This document shows, in pieces, positions 35,175 to 44,464 of a DNA stretch of 64,000 nucleotides. The notes beneath the pieces are model-generated. The model saw nothing but the letters and a program-made list of their open reading frames with translations. It did no database searches and was not told the origin of the DNA. Both the position numbers and the translations under genes were made by a program. Each line of letters opens with the position of its first letter. Within the stretch, counting starts at the first letter, position 1. The DNA comes from an uncultured Rhodocyclaceae bacterium. GTDB taxonomy: Bacteria; Pseudomonadota; Gammaproteobacteria; Burkholderiales; Rhodocyclaceae. The stretch covers positions 12,680 through 76,679 of the forward strand of contig CAKQRL010000007.1 of the NCBI GenBank assembly GCA_934271525.1, read 5' to 3'.

Positions 35175-36356
35175 TTAATCCGCTTGTTTTCTTAAAAAAG
35201 TGGGAATGGCGTAGTGATCCACGCCGCTATTGGCAAGCGTTTGCGCGGTCATTGAGCTAACCGTGGATGAGCGGCGGTGGCGGCGATTAACCGCTGGACT
35301 TTCCACATTGGAAAAGTCGGGCAAATCATCCGTTCCCGTGCGAGAACCTGCACCAGCGACAACTTCGGGCGTGGCGCGAGAATTCAAACCCGTGGCAATC
35401 ACGGTTACGCGCAATTCATCGCCCAAGGTTTCATCAAACACTTGACCGCAAATGATATGTTCGTCTTCCAAACCACGCGCAAGTTTTTGCACAACGTCCA
35501 TTACTTCGTAAGATTCCTTTGCCTTCATTGTGGCGCGCGAGCCAGAGATATTGATCAAAATACCGCCTGCTGTTGCCAAATTGACACCTTCCAACAAGGG
35601 CGAAGCAATGGCTTGTTCGGCTGCCACGCGGGCGCGATCCACACCCGATGCGGTGGCTGTTCCCATCATTGCGCGCCCCATAGAACTCATCACGGTGCGC
35701 ACATCTTCAAAGTCAACGTTGATTAAACCGTTGGAGGTAATGATTTCAACAATGCCGCCCACGGCTTTTTTCAAAACATCATCTGCCGCATGAAAGCAAT
35801 CTTCAGAAGATGCGTCTTCACCCAAAACTTCAATTAATTTATCGTTTAAAACTACCAAAAGCGAATCCACACAACCGCCCAAAGCCTCAATGCCTTGTTC
35901 GGCTGTGCGCATGCGGCGGGGACCTTCAAAACGGAAAGGTTTGGTGACCACACCCACGGTTAAAATGCCCATTTCGCGCGCCACACTTGCCACAACAGGT
36001 GCGGCACCTGTTCCCGTGCCACCGCCCATGCCTGCTGTGATAAACACCATATTGGCGCCTTGCAAGGCGCTTCTAATTTCATCAATTTTGCCCTCTGCCG
36101 CTTCTTTGCCGCGCTCGGGTTTGGCACCCGCGCCCAAACCTGATTCACCCAAGGCAATTTGCAATGGGGCGGATGATTGCGCCAAAGCTTGAGAATCAGT
36201 ATTTGCGACAATAAATTCCACGCCTTCCACGGCGTTGACGATCATATGTTCCACGGCATTGCCGCCTGCGCCACCTACGCCAAAAACTTTAATAACTGTG
36301 CCACGGTCAAATTTATTGACTGGGTCAACAATGGTGTATTTCATATTGTCCGCCAT
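35175..36356 (-). CDS. ftsZ: cell division protein FtsZ
   Basis: 393 residues. Tubulin-like GTPase that forms the Z ring. IKVFGVGGAGGNAVEHM, the tubulin signature MGGGTGTGAAPVVA, NVDFEDVRTVMSSMGRAMMGTA and the C-terminal binding peptide YAIPTFLRKQAD for FtsA/ZipA are present. A purine-rich AAGGGAGA site precedes the ATG. Last gene of the dcw cluster. Confidence 0.97.
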   Translation of the reverse strand: MADNMKYTIVDPVNKFDRGTVIKVFGVGGAGGNAVEHMIVNAVEGVEFIVANTDSQALAQSSAPLQIALGESGLGAGAKPERGKEAAEGKIDEIRSALQGANMVFITAGMGGGTGTGAAPVVASVAREMGILTVGVVTKPFRFEGPRRMRTAEQGIEALGGCVDSLLVVLNDKLIEVLGEDASSEDCFHAADDVLKKAVGGIVEIITSNGLINVDFEDVRTVMSSMGRAMMGTATASGVDRARVAAEQAIASPLLEGVNLATAGGILINISGSRATMKAKESYEVMDVVQKLARGLEDEHIICGQVFDETLGDELRVTVIATGLNSRATPEVVAGAGSRTGTDDLPDFSNVESPAVNRRHRRSSTVSSMTAQTLANSGVDHYAIPTFLRKQAD

Positions 36357-36423
36357 TGCTAAATCTCCCTTAACTAAAAATTAAAAAAACCATCAGAAAA
36401 AAACAAAACTTGCAATTTTCAAT

Positions 36424-36453
36424 TTTATATGATTCTGAATCAAAACATTTCAA
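36424..36453 (-). promoter_or_regulatory. candidate sigma-70 promoter of ftsZ
   Basis: Minus strand TTGAAA (36453-36448), 18-bp spacer, TATAAA (36429-36424), about 70 bp upstream of the ftsZ start in the 145-bp ftsA-ftsZ gap. Confidence 0.45.
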
Positions 36454-36474
36454 CCCTCCTTAAATTTTTTAAGG
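36440..36474 (-). other. hairpin, perfect Shine-Dalgarno and two-codon minigene in the ftsZ leader
   Basis: On the minus strand CCTTAAA-AAA-TTTAAGG (36474-36458) forms a 7-bp stem whose right arm merges into AAGGAGGG (36461-36454). This is followed after 5 nt by ATG TTT TGA (36448-36440). Whether it is translated or regulatory is unknown. Confidence 0.4.
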
Positions 36475-36501
36475 CATAGCAAAGAAAATTGCCAAAAAAG
36501 C

Positions 36502-37728
36502 CTAAAAATTTTTAACAATCCAACCTTTCACGCGGTGGAATGTATCGCGAAAACTTTGTTTCTCTTGTATTTTTTGTCCACGACGGCGTTGATTTAATGC
36601 TTCTAATATTAAACCATAAGCGCACGCCATTCCCGTGTTTTTCATTTTATCTGCCATACTGCCTTGGTATTGCGGCACCCCCAAACGCAATGGCACTTGG
36701 AAAATCTCCTCCCCCAATTCCAACATTCCCGGCATCACGCTTGCTCCGCCCGTTAAGACAATGCCTGAGGATAACGAATCCAAAAAACCCGCATGTTTTA
36801 ATTCCAACTGCACGCATTCAAACATTTCTTCCACACGCGGTTGAATTACATCCGCCAAAGCGCGACAACTTAGGCGGCGCGATGGGCGATCATTAACACC
36901 TGCCACGTTGATGAATTCTTCCGGATCGCTCAAATCGCTCATTGCATTCCCAAAACGACATTTGATCAGTTCCGCTTCTTTTTTGGGCGTGCGAATAACC
37001 ATTGCAATATCTGATGTAATGTTGTCCCCTGCCATTGGCAAAACCGCCGTATGCCGCACTGCGCCTTTGCTCCACACGGCAATGTCCATTGTGCCGCCGC
37101 CAATATCAATCAAACAAACGCCCAAATCCTTTTCATCTTTGGATAACACGGCGTAGCTTGAAGCAAGCGGTTGTGCCACCAAATCAATTGCTTCCAAGCC
37201 GCAACGCCGCACGCATTTGATGATATTTTGCATAGCCGATGTGGCACCTGTCACAATATGCGTGCGCACTTCCAAGCGCCTGCCGTTCATGCCGATTGGC
37301 TCGCTAATGCCGTCTTGCCCGTCAATGGTGAATTCCTGCGGCAAAACGTGGAAAATCTCTTGGTCAGCAGGCACTGGCATAGCGCGCGCAGTTTCCATCA
37401 CACGTTCTACGTCTGTGGCGGTGATTTCCATGCTGTTGGAAGCAACCAACCCGTGCGAATTAAAACTTTTTAAATGGCTGCCTGAAATACTCACATAAAC
37501 ATCGCTGACGTTGCAATCCGCCATTAGTTCTAATTCTTCAATCACGCGGCTAATGGTATTGACCGTGTGTTCAATATTCGTCACGCGCCCGTTTTGAATA
37601 CCTTGTGAGTTTTTAATACCAACGCCTACGATATTGATATGATCTTCATCGTCAAATTCCGCAGCCAAAGCCACAGTTTTGCTCGTGCCAATATCTAAAC
37701 CCACCACAAAATTATTTTCTCTTGCCAT
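36502..37728 (-). CDS. ftsA: cell division protein FtsA
   Basis: 408 residues from ATG 37728, chosen for the AGGAAT upstream; a TTG at 37749 is less likely. Actin-like membrane anchor of FtsZ. NFVVGLDIGTSKTVALAAE (phosphate 1), LGVCLIDIGGGTMDIAVW (phosphate 2), SGIVLTGGASVMPGMLEL (adenosine) and the C-terminal amphipathic helix TFHRVKGWIVKNF. It starts 11 bp after ftsQ. Confidence 0.96.
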   Translation of the reverse strand: MARENNFVVGLDIGTSKTVALAAEFDDEDHINIVGVGIKNSQGIQNGRVTNIEHTVNTISRVIEELELMADCNVSDVYVSISGSHLKSFNSHGLVASNSMEITATDVERVMETARAMPVPADQEIFHVLPQEFTIDGQDGISEPIGMNGRRLEVRTHIVTGATSAMQNIIKCVRRCGLEAIDLVAQPLASSYAVLSKDEKDLGVCLIDIGGGTMDIAVWSKGAVRHTAVLPMAGDNITSDIAMVIRTPKKEAELIKCRFGNAMSDLSDPEEFINVAGVNDRPSRRLSCRALADVIQPRVEEMFECVQLELKHAGFLDSLSSGIVLTGGASVMPGMLELGEEIFQVPLRLGVPQYQGSMADKMKNTGMACAYGLILEALNQRRRGQKIQEKQSFRDTFHRVKGWIVKNF

Positions 37729-37739
37729 TTTTTTATTCC

Positions 37740-38540
37740 TTATTGCCAAGATAATCCGCGCAAATAACGCAAATCAATTATTTTAGGACTCGCATCATTG
37801 GATGCAAATTCTTTTTCAAATTGCGAATAAAAACGCACAAAACGATTTAAATTATCTATCGGTTTAATCTTTTCACTAGAGCGCCCGAGTTTTAAAAGCA
37901 TACCATTTTGTAAGCGCATCTCCCAAGATAATCGCGAAGATAAATAAATTTGCATAATATTTTGCTTCATATTCAATAATATTTGGGAGAATTGAATATA
38001 ATTTTTTAATAATTCCGCACTTGTGCCTTCTGGACCATAAAATTGTGGCAAATTTTTTGGAAAAGCATAATCAAAAGGCGCATAAAAAATCTCGCCTTCT
38101 TCATTTACAAAAGCCTTTTCATCCACGCGATGTGTGCCCCATTCGGCAACCGCTGTTTGTTCCACAATTTCTATTTTTAAACGATTAGGAAAAATACGCT
38201 GAATTTTAATATCTTTAACCCACGGCATTTCTAATAAATCCGAGCGCATTTGATTTAAATTCATACTTAAAAAATTGCCTTTTAAAGTTTGCGGCAAAAC
38301 GCGCGCCAAATCGCTGGCTTTGGCGTATTTTAAGGGCGTTAAAACATCAACTTCCTTCACGCTCCAAAAAGGCATATTGAGCAGAAAAATCCACAACCCC
38401 CAACCAAGCGCCAACAAACTTGCCCAAATCAAAATATCAGCAATCACAATCATTAAGGCAGAATTGTTAAAAAAATCAGATACCCACTTTGTAGGCTTTG
38501 TGGGCGGCGCAGGCGGCATATTGTAAGAAAAACGTGGCAT
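37740..38540 (-). CDS. ftsQ: cell division protein FtsQ
   Basis: 266 residues. Single membrane helix around residues 29-55 (MIVIADILIWASLLALGWGLWIFLL), then a POTRA domain (VKEVDVLTPLKYAKASDLARVLPQTLKGNFLSMNLNQMRSDLLEMPWVKDIKIQRIFPNRLKIEI). The beta domain follows. It bridges early and late divisome proteins. Located between ddl and ftsA with 1-bp and 11-bp gaps. Confidence 0.93.
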   Translation of the reverse strand: MPRFSYNMPPAPPTKPTKWVSDFFNNSALMIVIADILIWASLLALGWGLWIFLLNMPFWSVKEVDVLTPLKYAKASDLARVLPQTLKGNFLSMNLNQMRSDLLEMPWVKDIKIQRIFPNRLKIEIVEQTAVAEWGTHRVDEKAFVNEEGEIFYAPFDYAFPKNLPQFYGPEGTSAELLKNYIQFSQILLNMKQNIMQIYLSSRLSWEMRLQNGMLLKLGRSSEKIKPIDNLNRFVRFYSQFEKEFASNDASPKIIDLRYLRGLSWQ

Positions 38541-38541
38541 T

Positions 38542-39462
38542 TTAAACGCTCCCTTCTAATGCGGCGGTTTCCAAAATTTTGATAACAAGGCTTTGAAAAT
38601 CAAGCCCTGCGGCTTTTGCCGCCATTGGCACCAAAGAATGGGAAGTCATTCCGGGAGAAGTGTTGATTTCCAAAAAATAATGCTTGCCACCGTTATCCAT
38701 TAAAAAATCAATTCTGCCCCAACCTTTGGCATTTAAGGCATTAAAGGCTATTAGCGATTCTTCTTGTATTTTTTTGGTTTGCCATTCAGAAAGTTTGGGC
38801 GCCGGGCACAAATACTGCGTATCATCTCTTAAATATTTCGCTTCATAATCGTAAAAAGCGGCATTCGGGCGAATTTCAATAATCGGCAATGCCGCGCCAT
38901 CCACAATGCCAACCGTGTATTCCCCGCCCAACATGGCTTTTTCAGCCAAAACCACAGAATCAAAAGCACGCGCGGTTTTGTAAGCTTGTTGCAAATCTTC
39001 TTGTTGATCCACGCGCGTAATGCCAAGCGATGAACCTTCGTTTGCCGGTTTAACAAATAATGGAAAACCAAGATTTTCCACGGTCAACCGAATATTTTTT
39101 TCAAAATCATCGCTTAATAAAACGCTTTGGGGCACGGGCAAACCATATTGTTCCCAAATGAGTTTGCTGCGCCATTTGTCCATTCCCAAAGCGCTTGCCA
39201 AAATGCCCGAACCTGTGTAAGGCAAATGGAAATATTCCAACACGCCTTGCACGCCGCCGTTTTCGCCCCAAGCGCCGTGCAAAGCAATAAAAGCGCGGTC
39301 AAATTCGCGCAGTTTTTCAAGCGAATCTGAGGCCGGGTCAAAGGCATACGCTTGAATATTGGCGGCTTTTAAAGCGCTTAAAACCGCATTGCCGCTTAAA
39401 AGTGAGACTTCCCGCTCGCCTGATTTTCCGCCCATTAAAACGGCGACTTTTCCAAAATTCAT
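38542..39462 (-). CDS. ddl: D-alanine--D-alanine ligase
   Basis: 306 residues from ATG 39462 (MNFGKVAVLMGGKSGEREVSLLSG), overlapping the murC stop by 4 bp. ATP-grasp enzyme making D-Ala-D-Ala for peptidoglycan. FVKPANEGSSLGI, GGEYTVGIVDG, GWGRIDFLMDNGGKHYFLEINTSPGMTSHSLVP are intact. A 12-mer copy is read as IRLTVENLGFP in the central ATP-grasp part. Confidence 0.96.
   Translation of the reverse strand: MNFGKVAVLMGGKSGEREVSLLSGNAVLSALKAANIQAYAFDPASDSLEKLREFDRAFIALHGAWGENGGVQGVLEYFHLPYTGSGILASALGMDKWRSKLIWEQYGLPVPQSVLLSDDFEKNIRLTVENLGFPLFVKPANEGSSLGITRVDQQEDLQQAYKTARAFDSVVLAEKAMLGGEYTVGIVDGAALPIIEIRPNAAFYDYEAKYLRDDTQYLCPAPKLSEWQTKKIQEESLIAFNALNAKGWGRIDFLMDNGGKHYFLEINTSPGMTSHSLVPMAAKAAGLDFQSLVIKILETAALEGSV
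39077..39088 (-). repeat. dispersed 12-mer inside ddl
   Basis: Exact copy, followed on the + strand by CGAATATTTTTTTCAAAATC. Encodes R-L-T-V-E-N in ddl. Confidence 0.8.
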
Positions 39463-40859
39463 AATGCATTCTCCGCCATCATTTTTTGCGCCACTGAACC
39501 GATGGAACCAGCGCCCATCATCAACAACAAATCGTTTTCGTGTAAAAAAGGTTTCAACAATTCGGGCAGTTTTTGGCAATCTTCCACAAAAATTGGCTCA
39601 ATCTGAGCGCGAACGCGCAAGGCATGCGCCAAACTTCGCGAATCAGCAGCCACTATTGGTTGTTCGCCCGCGGCATAAACTTCGGTTAAAAAAAGTGCAT
39701 CGGCACTGCCCAAAACTTCCACAAAGTCTTCAAAACAATCGCGCGTGCGGCTATAACGATGCGGTTGAAACGCCAAAACCAAACGCTTTTGCGGAAAAGC
39801 CGCGCGCGCTGCGGCAATGGTGGCGCGCAACTCCGATGGGTGATGACCATAATCGTCAATAATCGTCAAACCACCTTTGCATTGGGTTAAATTAAAACGC
39901 CGCCCCACGCCGTGAAATTGCGACAATGCCTTTTGAAGCGCTTGAACGCCCACATTCAATTCATCCGCCACGGCAATGGCTGCCAAAGCATTCAAAACAT
40001 TGTGGCGGCCGGGTGCATTCAAAACAATGGGAAATTTTCCTGCGGGCGTAACACAATCAAAGTGCATTTTGGTGCCTTGGGCTTGAATATTTTCTGCACG
40101 AATGGTGCAATCCATATTGGTGCCGTAACACACAATTTTGCGTTTAACCTGCGGCAAAATGGCGCGCACATTTTCATCATCGCCACACAAAATTGCCACG
40201 CCATAAAATGGCAAGCGGTTTAAAAAATCCACAAAAGCATTTTTGAGTTTGGAAAAATCGTGGGCGTAGGTTGCCATGTGGTCGGCATCAATGTTGGTGA
40301 CCACCGCCATAATGGGCGACAAAAGCAAAAAAGACGCATCAGATTCATCGGCTTCTGCCACAATAAATTCGCCCTTGCCCAAACGCGCATTCACGCCCGC
40401 GGCATTCAAACAACCGCCAATTACAAAAGTTGGGTCTAAACCTGCTTGCGCCAAAATGCTGGTAACCAAACTTGTGGTGGTGGTTTTGCCGTGCGTGCCG
40501 GCAATGGCAATGCCGCGGCGAAGGCGCATCAATTCGGATAACATCATCGCGCGCGGCACAATTGGAATGTTTTTCTCGCACGCGGCTAAAATTTCGGGAT
40601 TATTCTGCGGCACGGCGGTTGAAGTAACCAACACGTCTGCGTGTTGAATATTTTCTGCCGTGTGATTGATAAAAATTTCAACGCCCAAATTGCGCAAGCG
40701 CCGTGTGTTTTGGTTTTCAGCCAAATCCGAGCCTGATACGGCATAACCCAAATTGAACAATACTTCGGCAATGCCGCTCATCCCCGCGCCACCAATGCCA
40801 ACAAAATGAATGGTGCGGACTTTGTGTTTCATCGGATGGGTAATTTTTTCAGTATTCAT
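39459..40859 (-). CDS. murC: UDP-N-acetylmuramate--L-alanine ligase
   Basis: 466 residues from ATG 40859 (MNTEKITHPMKHKVRTIHFVGIGGAGMSGIAEVL). ATG 40832 is equally close to the family start, and an upstream open frame through the 12-mer is unlikely to be translated. Adds L-Ala to UDP-MurNAc. IAGTHGKTTTTSLV (ATP site), ADEMATYAHDF-type block DADHMATYAHDFSKL, DDYGHHPSELRATI and FQPHRYSRT are intact. Confidence 0.95.
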   Translation of the reverse strand: MNTEKITHPMKHKVRTIHFVGIGGAGMSGIAEVLFNLGYAVSGSDLAENQNTRRLRNLGVEIFINHTAENIQHADVLVTSTAVPQNNPEILAACEKNIPIVPRAMMLSELMRLRRGIAIAGTHGKTTTTSLVTSILAQAGLDPTFVIGGCLNAAGVNARLGKGEFIVAEADESDASFLLLSPIMAVVTNIDADHMATYAHDFSKLKNAFVDFLNRLPFYGVAILCGDDENVRAILPQVKRKIVCYGTNMDCTIRAENIQAQGTKMHFDCVTPAGKFPIVLNAPGRHNVLNALAAIAVADELNVGVQALQKALSQFHGVGRRFNLTQCKGGLTIIDDYGHHPSELRATIAAARAAFPQKRLVLAFQPHRYSRTRDCFEDFVEVLGSADALFLTEVYAAGEQPIVAADSRSLAHALRVRAQIEPIFVEDCQKLPELLKPFLHENDLLLMMGAGSIGSVAQKMMAENAL

Positions 40860-40876
40860 TTTCAAAAAAATATTCG

Positions 40877-40888
40877 GTTGACCGTGGA
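40877..40888 (+). repeat. dispersed 12-mer between murG and murC
   Basis: Exact GTTGACCGTGGA preceded by TTTTCAAAAAAATATTCG and followed by AAAATCGCC, in the 43-bp murG-murC gap. Confidence 0.8.
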
Positions 40889-40902
40889 AAATCGCCACTT
40901 TT

Positions 40903-41964
40903 TTAAAGTGCGACCTCCGCACACAAATTTGCCAACTCGCCTGCGGCATTCGGGCGTTCTTGTGTTAAGGCGTAAGCGCGTTTGCCCATTGCCACCAACT
41001 GCGCGCGGCGGTATTTCATCACATCGGCGATTTTTTGCGGCAACAAGTCTTCTTCCTGCACCAAAAAGGCGGCACCCGCTTCCACCAACAAATGCGCGTT
41101 GCTGCTTTGGTGATCATCCACGGCATAAGGGTATGGCACCAAAAAACTCGCTACGCCCGCGGCAGAAAGTTCGGCAATGGTCAAAGCACCCGCGCGGCAA
41201 ATCACCAAATCTGCCCATTCGTAAGCGCCTGCCATATCCTCAATAAACGGCACGCAATGCGCAAAAACGCCCGCATCCGAATAAGCTTTTTTTAATTCTT
41301 CTAAATGCGATTCGCCCGATTGATGCACCACCTGCGGACGATTTTCAGATTCTATTAAAGCAAGCCCTTTGGGCACCATATCGTTAATTGCCTTGGCACC
41401 AAGACTGCCGCCCAAAACCAACACGTGCAAAGGGCCTTCGCGCTCTAATGCACGCAAACCCGGCGGACGCAAATTTGCAATTTCAGGGCGCACGGGGTTG
41501 CCAATCCAAATTCCATTTGGCAAGGTGTTTGGAAAACCTGTGGCAATTTTGTTGGCAAAACGCGCAAGCTGTTTGTTTGCCAAACCGGCAATGGAATTTT
41601 GTTCATCAATGACCAAAGGATAACCCAACAATTTCGCCATCAAACCGCACGGAAAAGAAATATAACCGCCCATGCCCAACACCACATTCGGTTGGACCTT
41701 TTTCAAAATTTGGTAAGACGCCCAAAATGCAGAAATTAAATTGAACGGCAACAACAATTTGCGCATCAAGCCTTTGCCGCGCACGCCGCTGAATTTGAGC
41801 CACACCATTTCATAACCCATCGGCTCCACGCGTTTTTTTTCCATGCCAGATGGATTGCCCAACCACACCACGCGCCAGCCTGCCGCACGCATTTTTTCTG
41901 CCACGGCTAATCCCGGGAAAATATGCCCGCCGGTGCCGCCTGCCATAATCAAAATTGTTTTCAT
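40903..41964 (-). CDS. murG: UDP-GlcNAc:lipid I GlcNAc transferase
   Basis: 353 residues. Inner-face GT28 enzyme making lipid II. Start MKTILIMAGGTGGHIFPGLAVAEKM (G loop 1), PNVVLGMGGYISFPCGLMAKLLGYPLVIDEQNSIAGLANKQLA (loop 2), LVLGGSLGAKAIN (loop 3), and the UDP-GlcNAc site ADLVICRAGALTIAEL...PYPYAVDDHQSSNA. It overlaps ftsW by 4 bp. Confidence 0.96.
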   Translation of the reverse strand: MKTILIMAGGTGGHIFPGLAVAEKMRAAGWRVVWLGNPSGMEKKRVEPMGYEMVWLKFSGVRGKGLMRKLLLPFNLISAFWASYQILKKVQPNVVLGMGGYISFPCGLMAKLLGYPLVIDEQNSIAGLANKQLARFANKIATGFPNTLPNGIWIGNPVRPEIANLRPPGLRALEREGPLHVLVLGGSLGAKAINDMVPKGLALIESENRPQVVHQSGESHLEELKKAYSDAGVFAHCVPFIEDMAGAYEWADLVICRAGALTIAELSAAGVASFLVPYPYAVDDHQSSNAHLLVEAGAAFLVQEEDLLPQKIADVMKYRRAQLVAMGKRAYALTQERPNAAGELANLCAEVAL

Positions 41965-43106
41965 CGCCGTCCCTTCATCAAAGCGCGATTTTCAAAATCC
42001 ACTCTTAAAACAATGGCCAATGCCACGCAGTTGACCAACATTCCCGAGCCGCCGTAGCTCATCAAAGGCAGCGTCAAACCTTTGGTGGGCAATAAACCCA
42101 TATTGACACCCATATTGATAAACGACTGCATGCCCATCCACAAACCGATGCCCATTGCCACGAGCGCCGGAAAAATTCGTTCCAACTTCACGCTTTGCCA
42201 ACCAATTGCAAAGGATCGCCACACAATAAAAGCAAACAAAGTGATAACCACCGCAACGCTGACAAACCCCAATTCTTCTGCCAATACCGCAAGCAAAAAA
42301 TCCGTGTGCGCTTCGGGCAGATAAAAGAGTTTTTCAACACTGCCGCCCAAACCCACGCCCAACCATTCGCCGCGCCCAAAAGCAATTAAGGAATGCGAAA
42401 GTTGATAACCTCGCCCAAAAGGATCATCCCAAGGATTCAAAAACCCAAAAATGCGCTCGCGGCGATACGGCGAAAACACAACCATCAAAGTAAAAACAAA
42501 AGCCAAGGTTAAAAAGAGCATCAAAAACCAACCTGCGCGAAAACCGCCCAAAAACAAAATGCCCATAAAAATGCTGATGATGACAACAAGCGCCCCAAAA
42601 TCTGGTTCCAAAAAAATCAACAAAGCAATAATGACCATCACAGATGCCAAGGGCAAAAAACCGCTTGAAAAACTGCGCAAGTGCGCGGCGCGTCTAGAAC
42701 AATAATCCGCTGTATATAAAACGGCGAATAATTTCATTATTTCTGAGGGCTGAAAATTAAGAAACGGCAAGTGAATCCAACGTTGCGCACCGTTGATTTC
42801 GCGACCAATCACCAACACCAAAACCAACAACACAATGCCAAACAAAATCAACTTTGGCGCTAATGATTGCCAGACTTCCATCGGCACGCAAAAGGCGGCA
42901 TAAGCAATGGCAACACTCATCACCAAAAAAATAGAATGGCGCACCAAATAAAATGTGCTATCAAAATCGCTTGCCGCACTTGCCCGCGCAATGCCAACCG
43001 ATGCGGAATAAACCATCACCAAGCCAATAGATAAAAGCGCCAAAACACTCCACAAGAATGCCAAGTCAATATCGGTTTTTGGGCGAATGCTTGCAAAACT
43101 CAACAT
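41961..43106 (-). CDS. ftsW: peptidoglycan glycosyltransferase / division protein FtsW
   Basis: 381 residues, SEDS family with about ten membrane helices. AQRWIHLPFLNFQPSEIMKLFAVLYTADY, LLIFLEPDFGALVVIISI, WDDPFGRGYQLSHSLIAFGRGEWLGVGLGGSVEKLFYLPEAHTDFLLAVLAEELG and GLTLPLMSYGGSGMLVNCVALAI are diagnostic. Overlaps murD by 7 bp. Works with PBP3 (ftsI in this cluster) in septal wall synthesis. Confidence 0.96.
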   Translation of the reverse strand: MLSFASIRPKTDIDLAFLWSVLALLSIGLVMVYSASVGIARASAASDFDSTFYLVRHSIFLVMSVAIAYAAFCVPMEVWQSLAPKLILFGIVLLVLVLVIGREINGAQRWIHLPFLNFQPSEIMKLFAVLYTADYCSRRAAHLRSFSSGFLPLASVMVIIALLIFLEPDFGALVVIISIFMGILFLGGFRAGWFLMLFLTLAFVFTLMVVFSPYRRERIFGFLNPWDDPFGRGYQLSHSLIAFGRGEWLGVGLGGSVEKLFYLPEAHTDFLLAVLAEELGFVSVAVVITLFAFIVWRSFAIGWQSVKLERIFPALVAMGIGLWMGMQSFINMGVNMGLLPTKGLTLPLMSYGGSGMLVNCVALAIVLRVDFENRALMKGRR

Positions 43107-44461
43107 TGTTGTGCTCCCGAAACACTTTTGACGCAGTTTAAAAAATCAATGGCGCGCGCAAGATAGTTTTGGTATTGGTCTAAACTTGCGCACGCCGGGG
43201 ACAACAATACGCAATCGCCATCTTTAGCAAATTGCATTAAAAAAACAATGGCGTTTTTTAAGGTTTTGGTGTTTGCACTCGGCACATTTTCAAGTGCGCA
43301 AACTTCGGCAATTTTGGCGCCATCTTTGCCAATAAACGCCACGGCACAAGCGGATTTTTCCAAAGCGTTTTTTAAAGGTGAAAAATCTTGCCCTTTGCCG
43401 TCTCCGCCCAAAACAATGGCGATTTTTTTGTAAATTTTTTCTAAACTTTCTAATGCCGCCAAGGTTGCCCCAACATTGGTTCCTTTGGAATCATCAATAA
43501 AATCAATGCCGTTTTGGGTGAATACTTTTTGCACACGATGCGGCGGCGCGTCAAACGCTTTTAAAGCGTTTAAAACCGAATCGGCAAAAACGCCCACCGA
43601 TTCGCACAACATCAAAGCAGCGGCAGCGTTTACGGCATTGTGCATGCCGAACATTTTCAAATCTTTTAAATCAACAATTTTGGCATTGCCTTTGAAAATG
43701 CCATTTGGGGAAACCCAAAAATCTTGTTTGTCGCCCAACAAACGCAAATCGGCGGTTTTCCACGGTAAACCGTTATTTTTTTTGAAAAATTCGGCATCAC
43801 CCAAAATTTTGCTTGTTGCATTTTCAAAAATGCGCCATTTGGTGGCGGCGTATTCTTCAAAATTGTTGTTGTAGCGGTCCAAATGGTCTTCGGTGATATT
43901 TAAAATCACAGCGGCATTCAAATGCAAAGAAAATGTTTTTTCCAATTGAAAACTGGACAATTCCAACACCCAAACCTTTGGAAAATCGCCCTTATCCTTT
44001 GCCGTTAAAAAAGCATTTAACGCCGATGGCGAAATGTTGCCGCAGGCAATGGCGGATTTTCCAGCGGCATTCAACAAATGCGCCGTCAAAAGCGTGGTGG
44101 TGGTTTTGCCGTTGGAACCGGTAATGCCCACAATTTGGCTTTGCGGGCAATATTTTTCAACACCCCAAACAAAAAGTTCTATTTCTGAAAAAACAGGAAA
44201 ATCAGCGGGAATGGATAAGGTTTTAAAATCCAAACCCGGGGAAATTACCGCAAAATCAAAATTTTGAAAATTTTCCACGGTCAACCGTGGATTTTTTTCA
44301 AAATGAACGGGAAGATTTTTAATTTCATCCAAAAACGGCGGATTGTTGCGCGAATCTATGAGCCAAACCTTGGCATTTTCCGCACACAAAAAACGGATGG
44401 CAGAAAGCGTGCTCTCACCCAAACCCAAAACCAAAACGCGTTGTTCTGCAATTTTCTCCAT
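43100..44461 (-). CDS. murD: UDP-N-acetylmuramoylalanine--D-glutamate ligase
   Basis: 453 residues. Adds D-Glu to UDP-MurNAc-L-Ala. RVLVLGLGESTLSAIRFL, AVISPGLDF, IVGITGSNGKTTTTLLTAHLL, ILNITEDHLDRY and the C-terminal FIDDSKGTNVGATLAAL are intact. Two 12-mer loci lie within the coding sequence: NPRLTVENFQ at about residues 57-66 and NNGLPWKT in the central domain, the second read in a different frame from the first. Confidence 0.95.
   Translation of the reverse strand: MEKIAEQRVLVLGLGESTLSAIRFLCAENAKVWLIDSRNNPPFLDEIKNLPVHFEKNPRLTVENFQNFDFAVISPGLDFKTLSIPADFPVFSEIELFVWGVEKYCPQSQIVGITGSNGKTTTTLLTAHLLNAAGKSAIACGNISPSALNAFLTAKDKGDFPKVWVLELSSFQLEKTFSLHLNAAVILNITEDHLDRYNNNFEEYAATKWRIFENATSKILGDAEFFKKNNGLPWKTADLRLLGDKQDFWVSPNGIFKGNAKIVDLKDLKMFGMHNAVNAAAALMLCESVGVFADSVLNALKAFDAPPHRVQKVFTQNGIDFIDDSKGTNVGATLAALESLEKIYKKIAIVLGGDGKGQDFSPLKNALEKSACAVAFIGKDGAKIAEVCALENVPSANTKTLKNAIVFLMQFAKDGDCVLLSPACASLDQYQNYLARAIDFLNCVKSVSGAQQC
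43759..43770 (-). repeat. dispersed 12-mer inside murD (GLPWK frame)
   Basis: TCCACGGTAAAC followed by CGTTATTTTTTTTGAAAAATTC. Read in murD as G-L-P-W-K, a different frame from most in-gene copies. Confidence 0.78.
44274..44291 (-). repeat. palindromic overlap of two 12-mer cores inside murD
   Basis: TCCACGGTCAACCGTGGA: one exact 12-mer (44274-44285) fused to an inverted ACCGTGGA core, making an 18-bp near-palindrome. Read as P-R-L-T-V-E-N. Confidence 0.78.
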
Positions 44462-44464
44462 TTT

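Noticed and set aside
35256..35266. CTAACCGTGGATG in ftsZ as another copy of the 12-mer
   Set aside because: Only the 8-bp core ACCGTGGA matches; GTTK is absent and there is no A/T flank. It is explained by the FtsZ codons.
36300..36310. CCACGGTCAAA at the ftsZ 5' end as a copy
   Set aside because: Two mismatches to the 12-mer and no AAAA tail or tract; explained by the GTV codons of FtsZ.
40859..40949. A longer MurC with about 30 more N-terminal residues
   Set aside because: The extension runs through the 12-mer into murG's end and has no family counterpart; MurC proteins begin close to the VGIGG motif.
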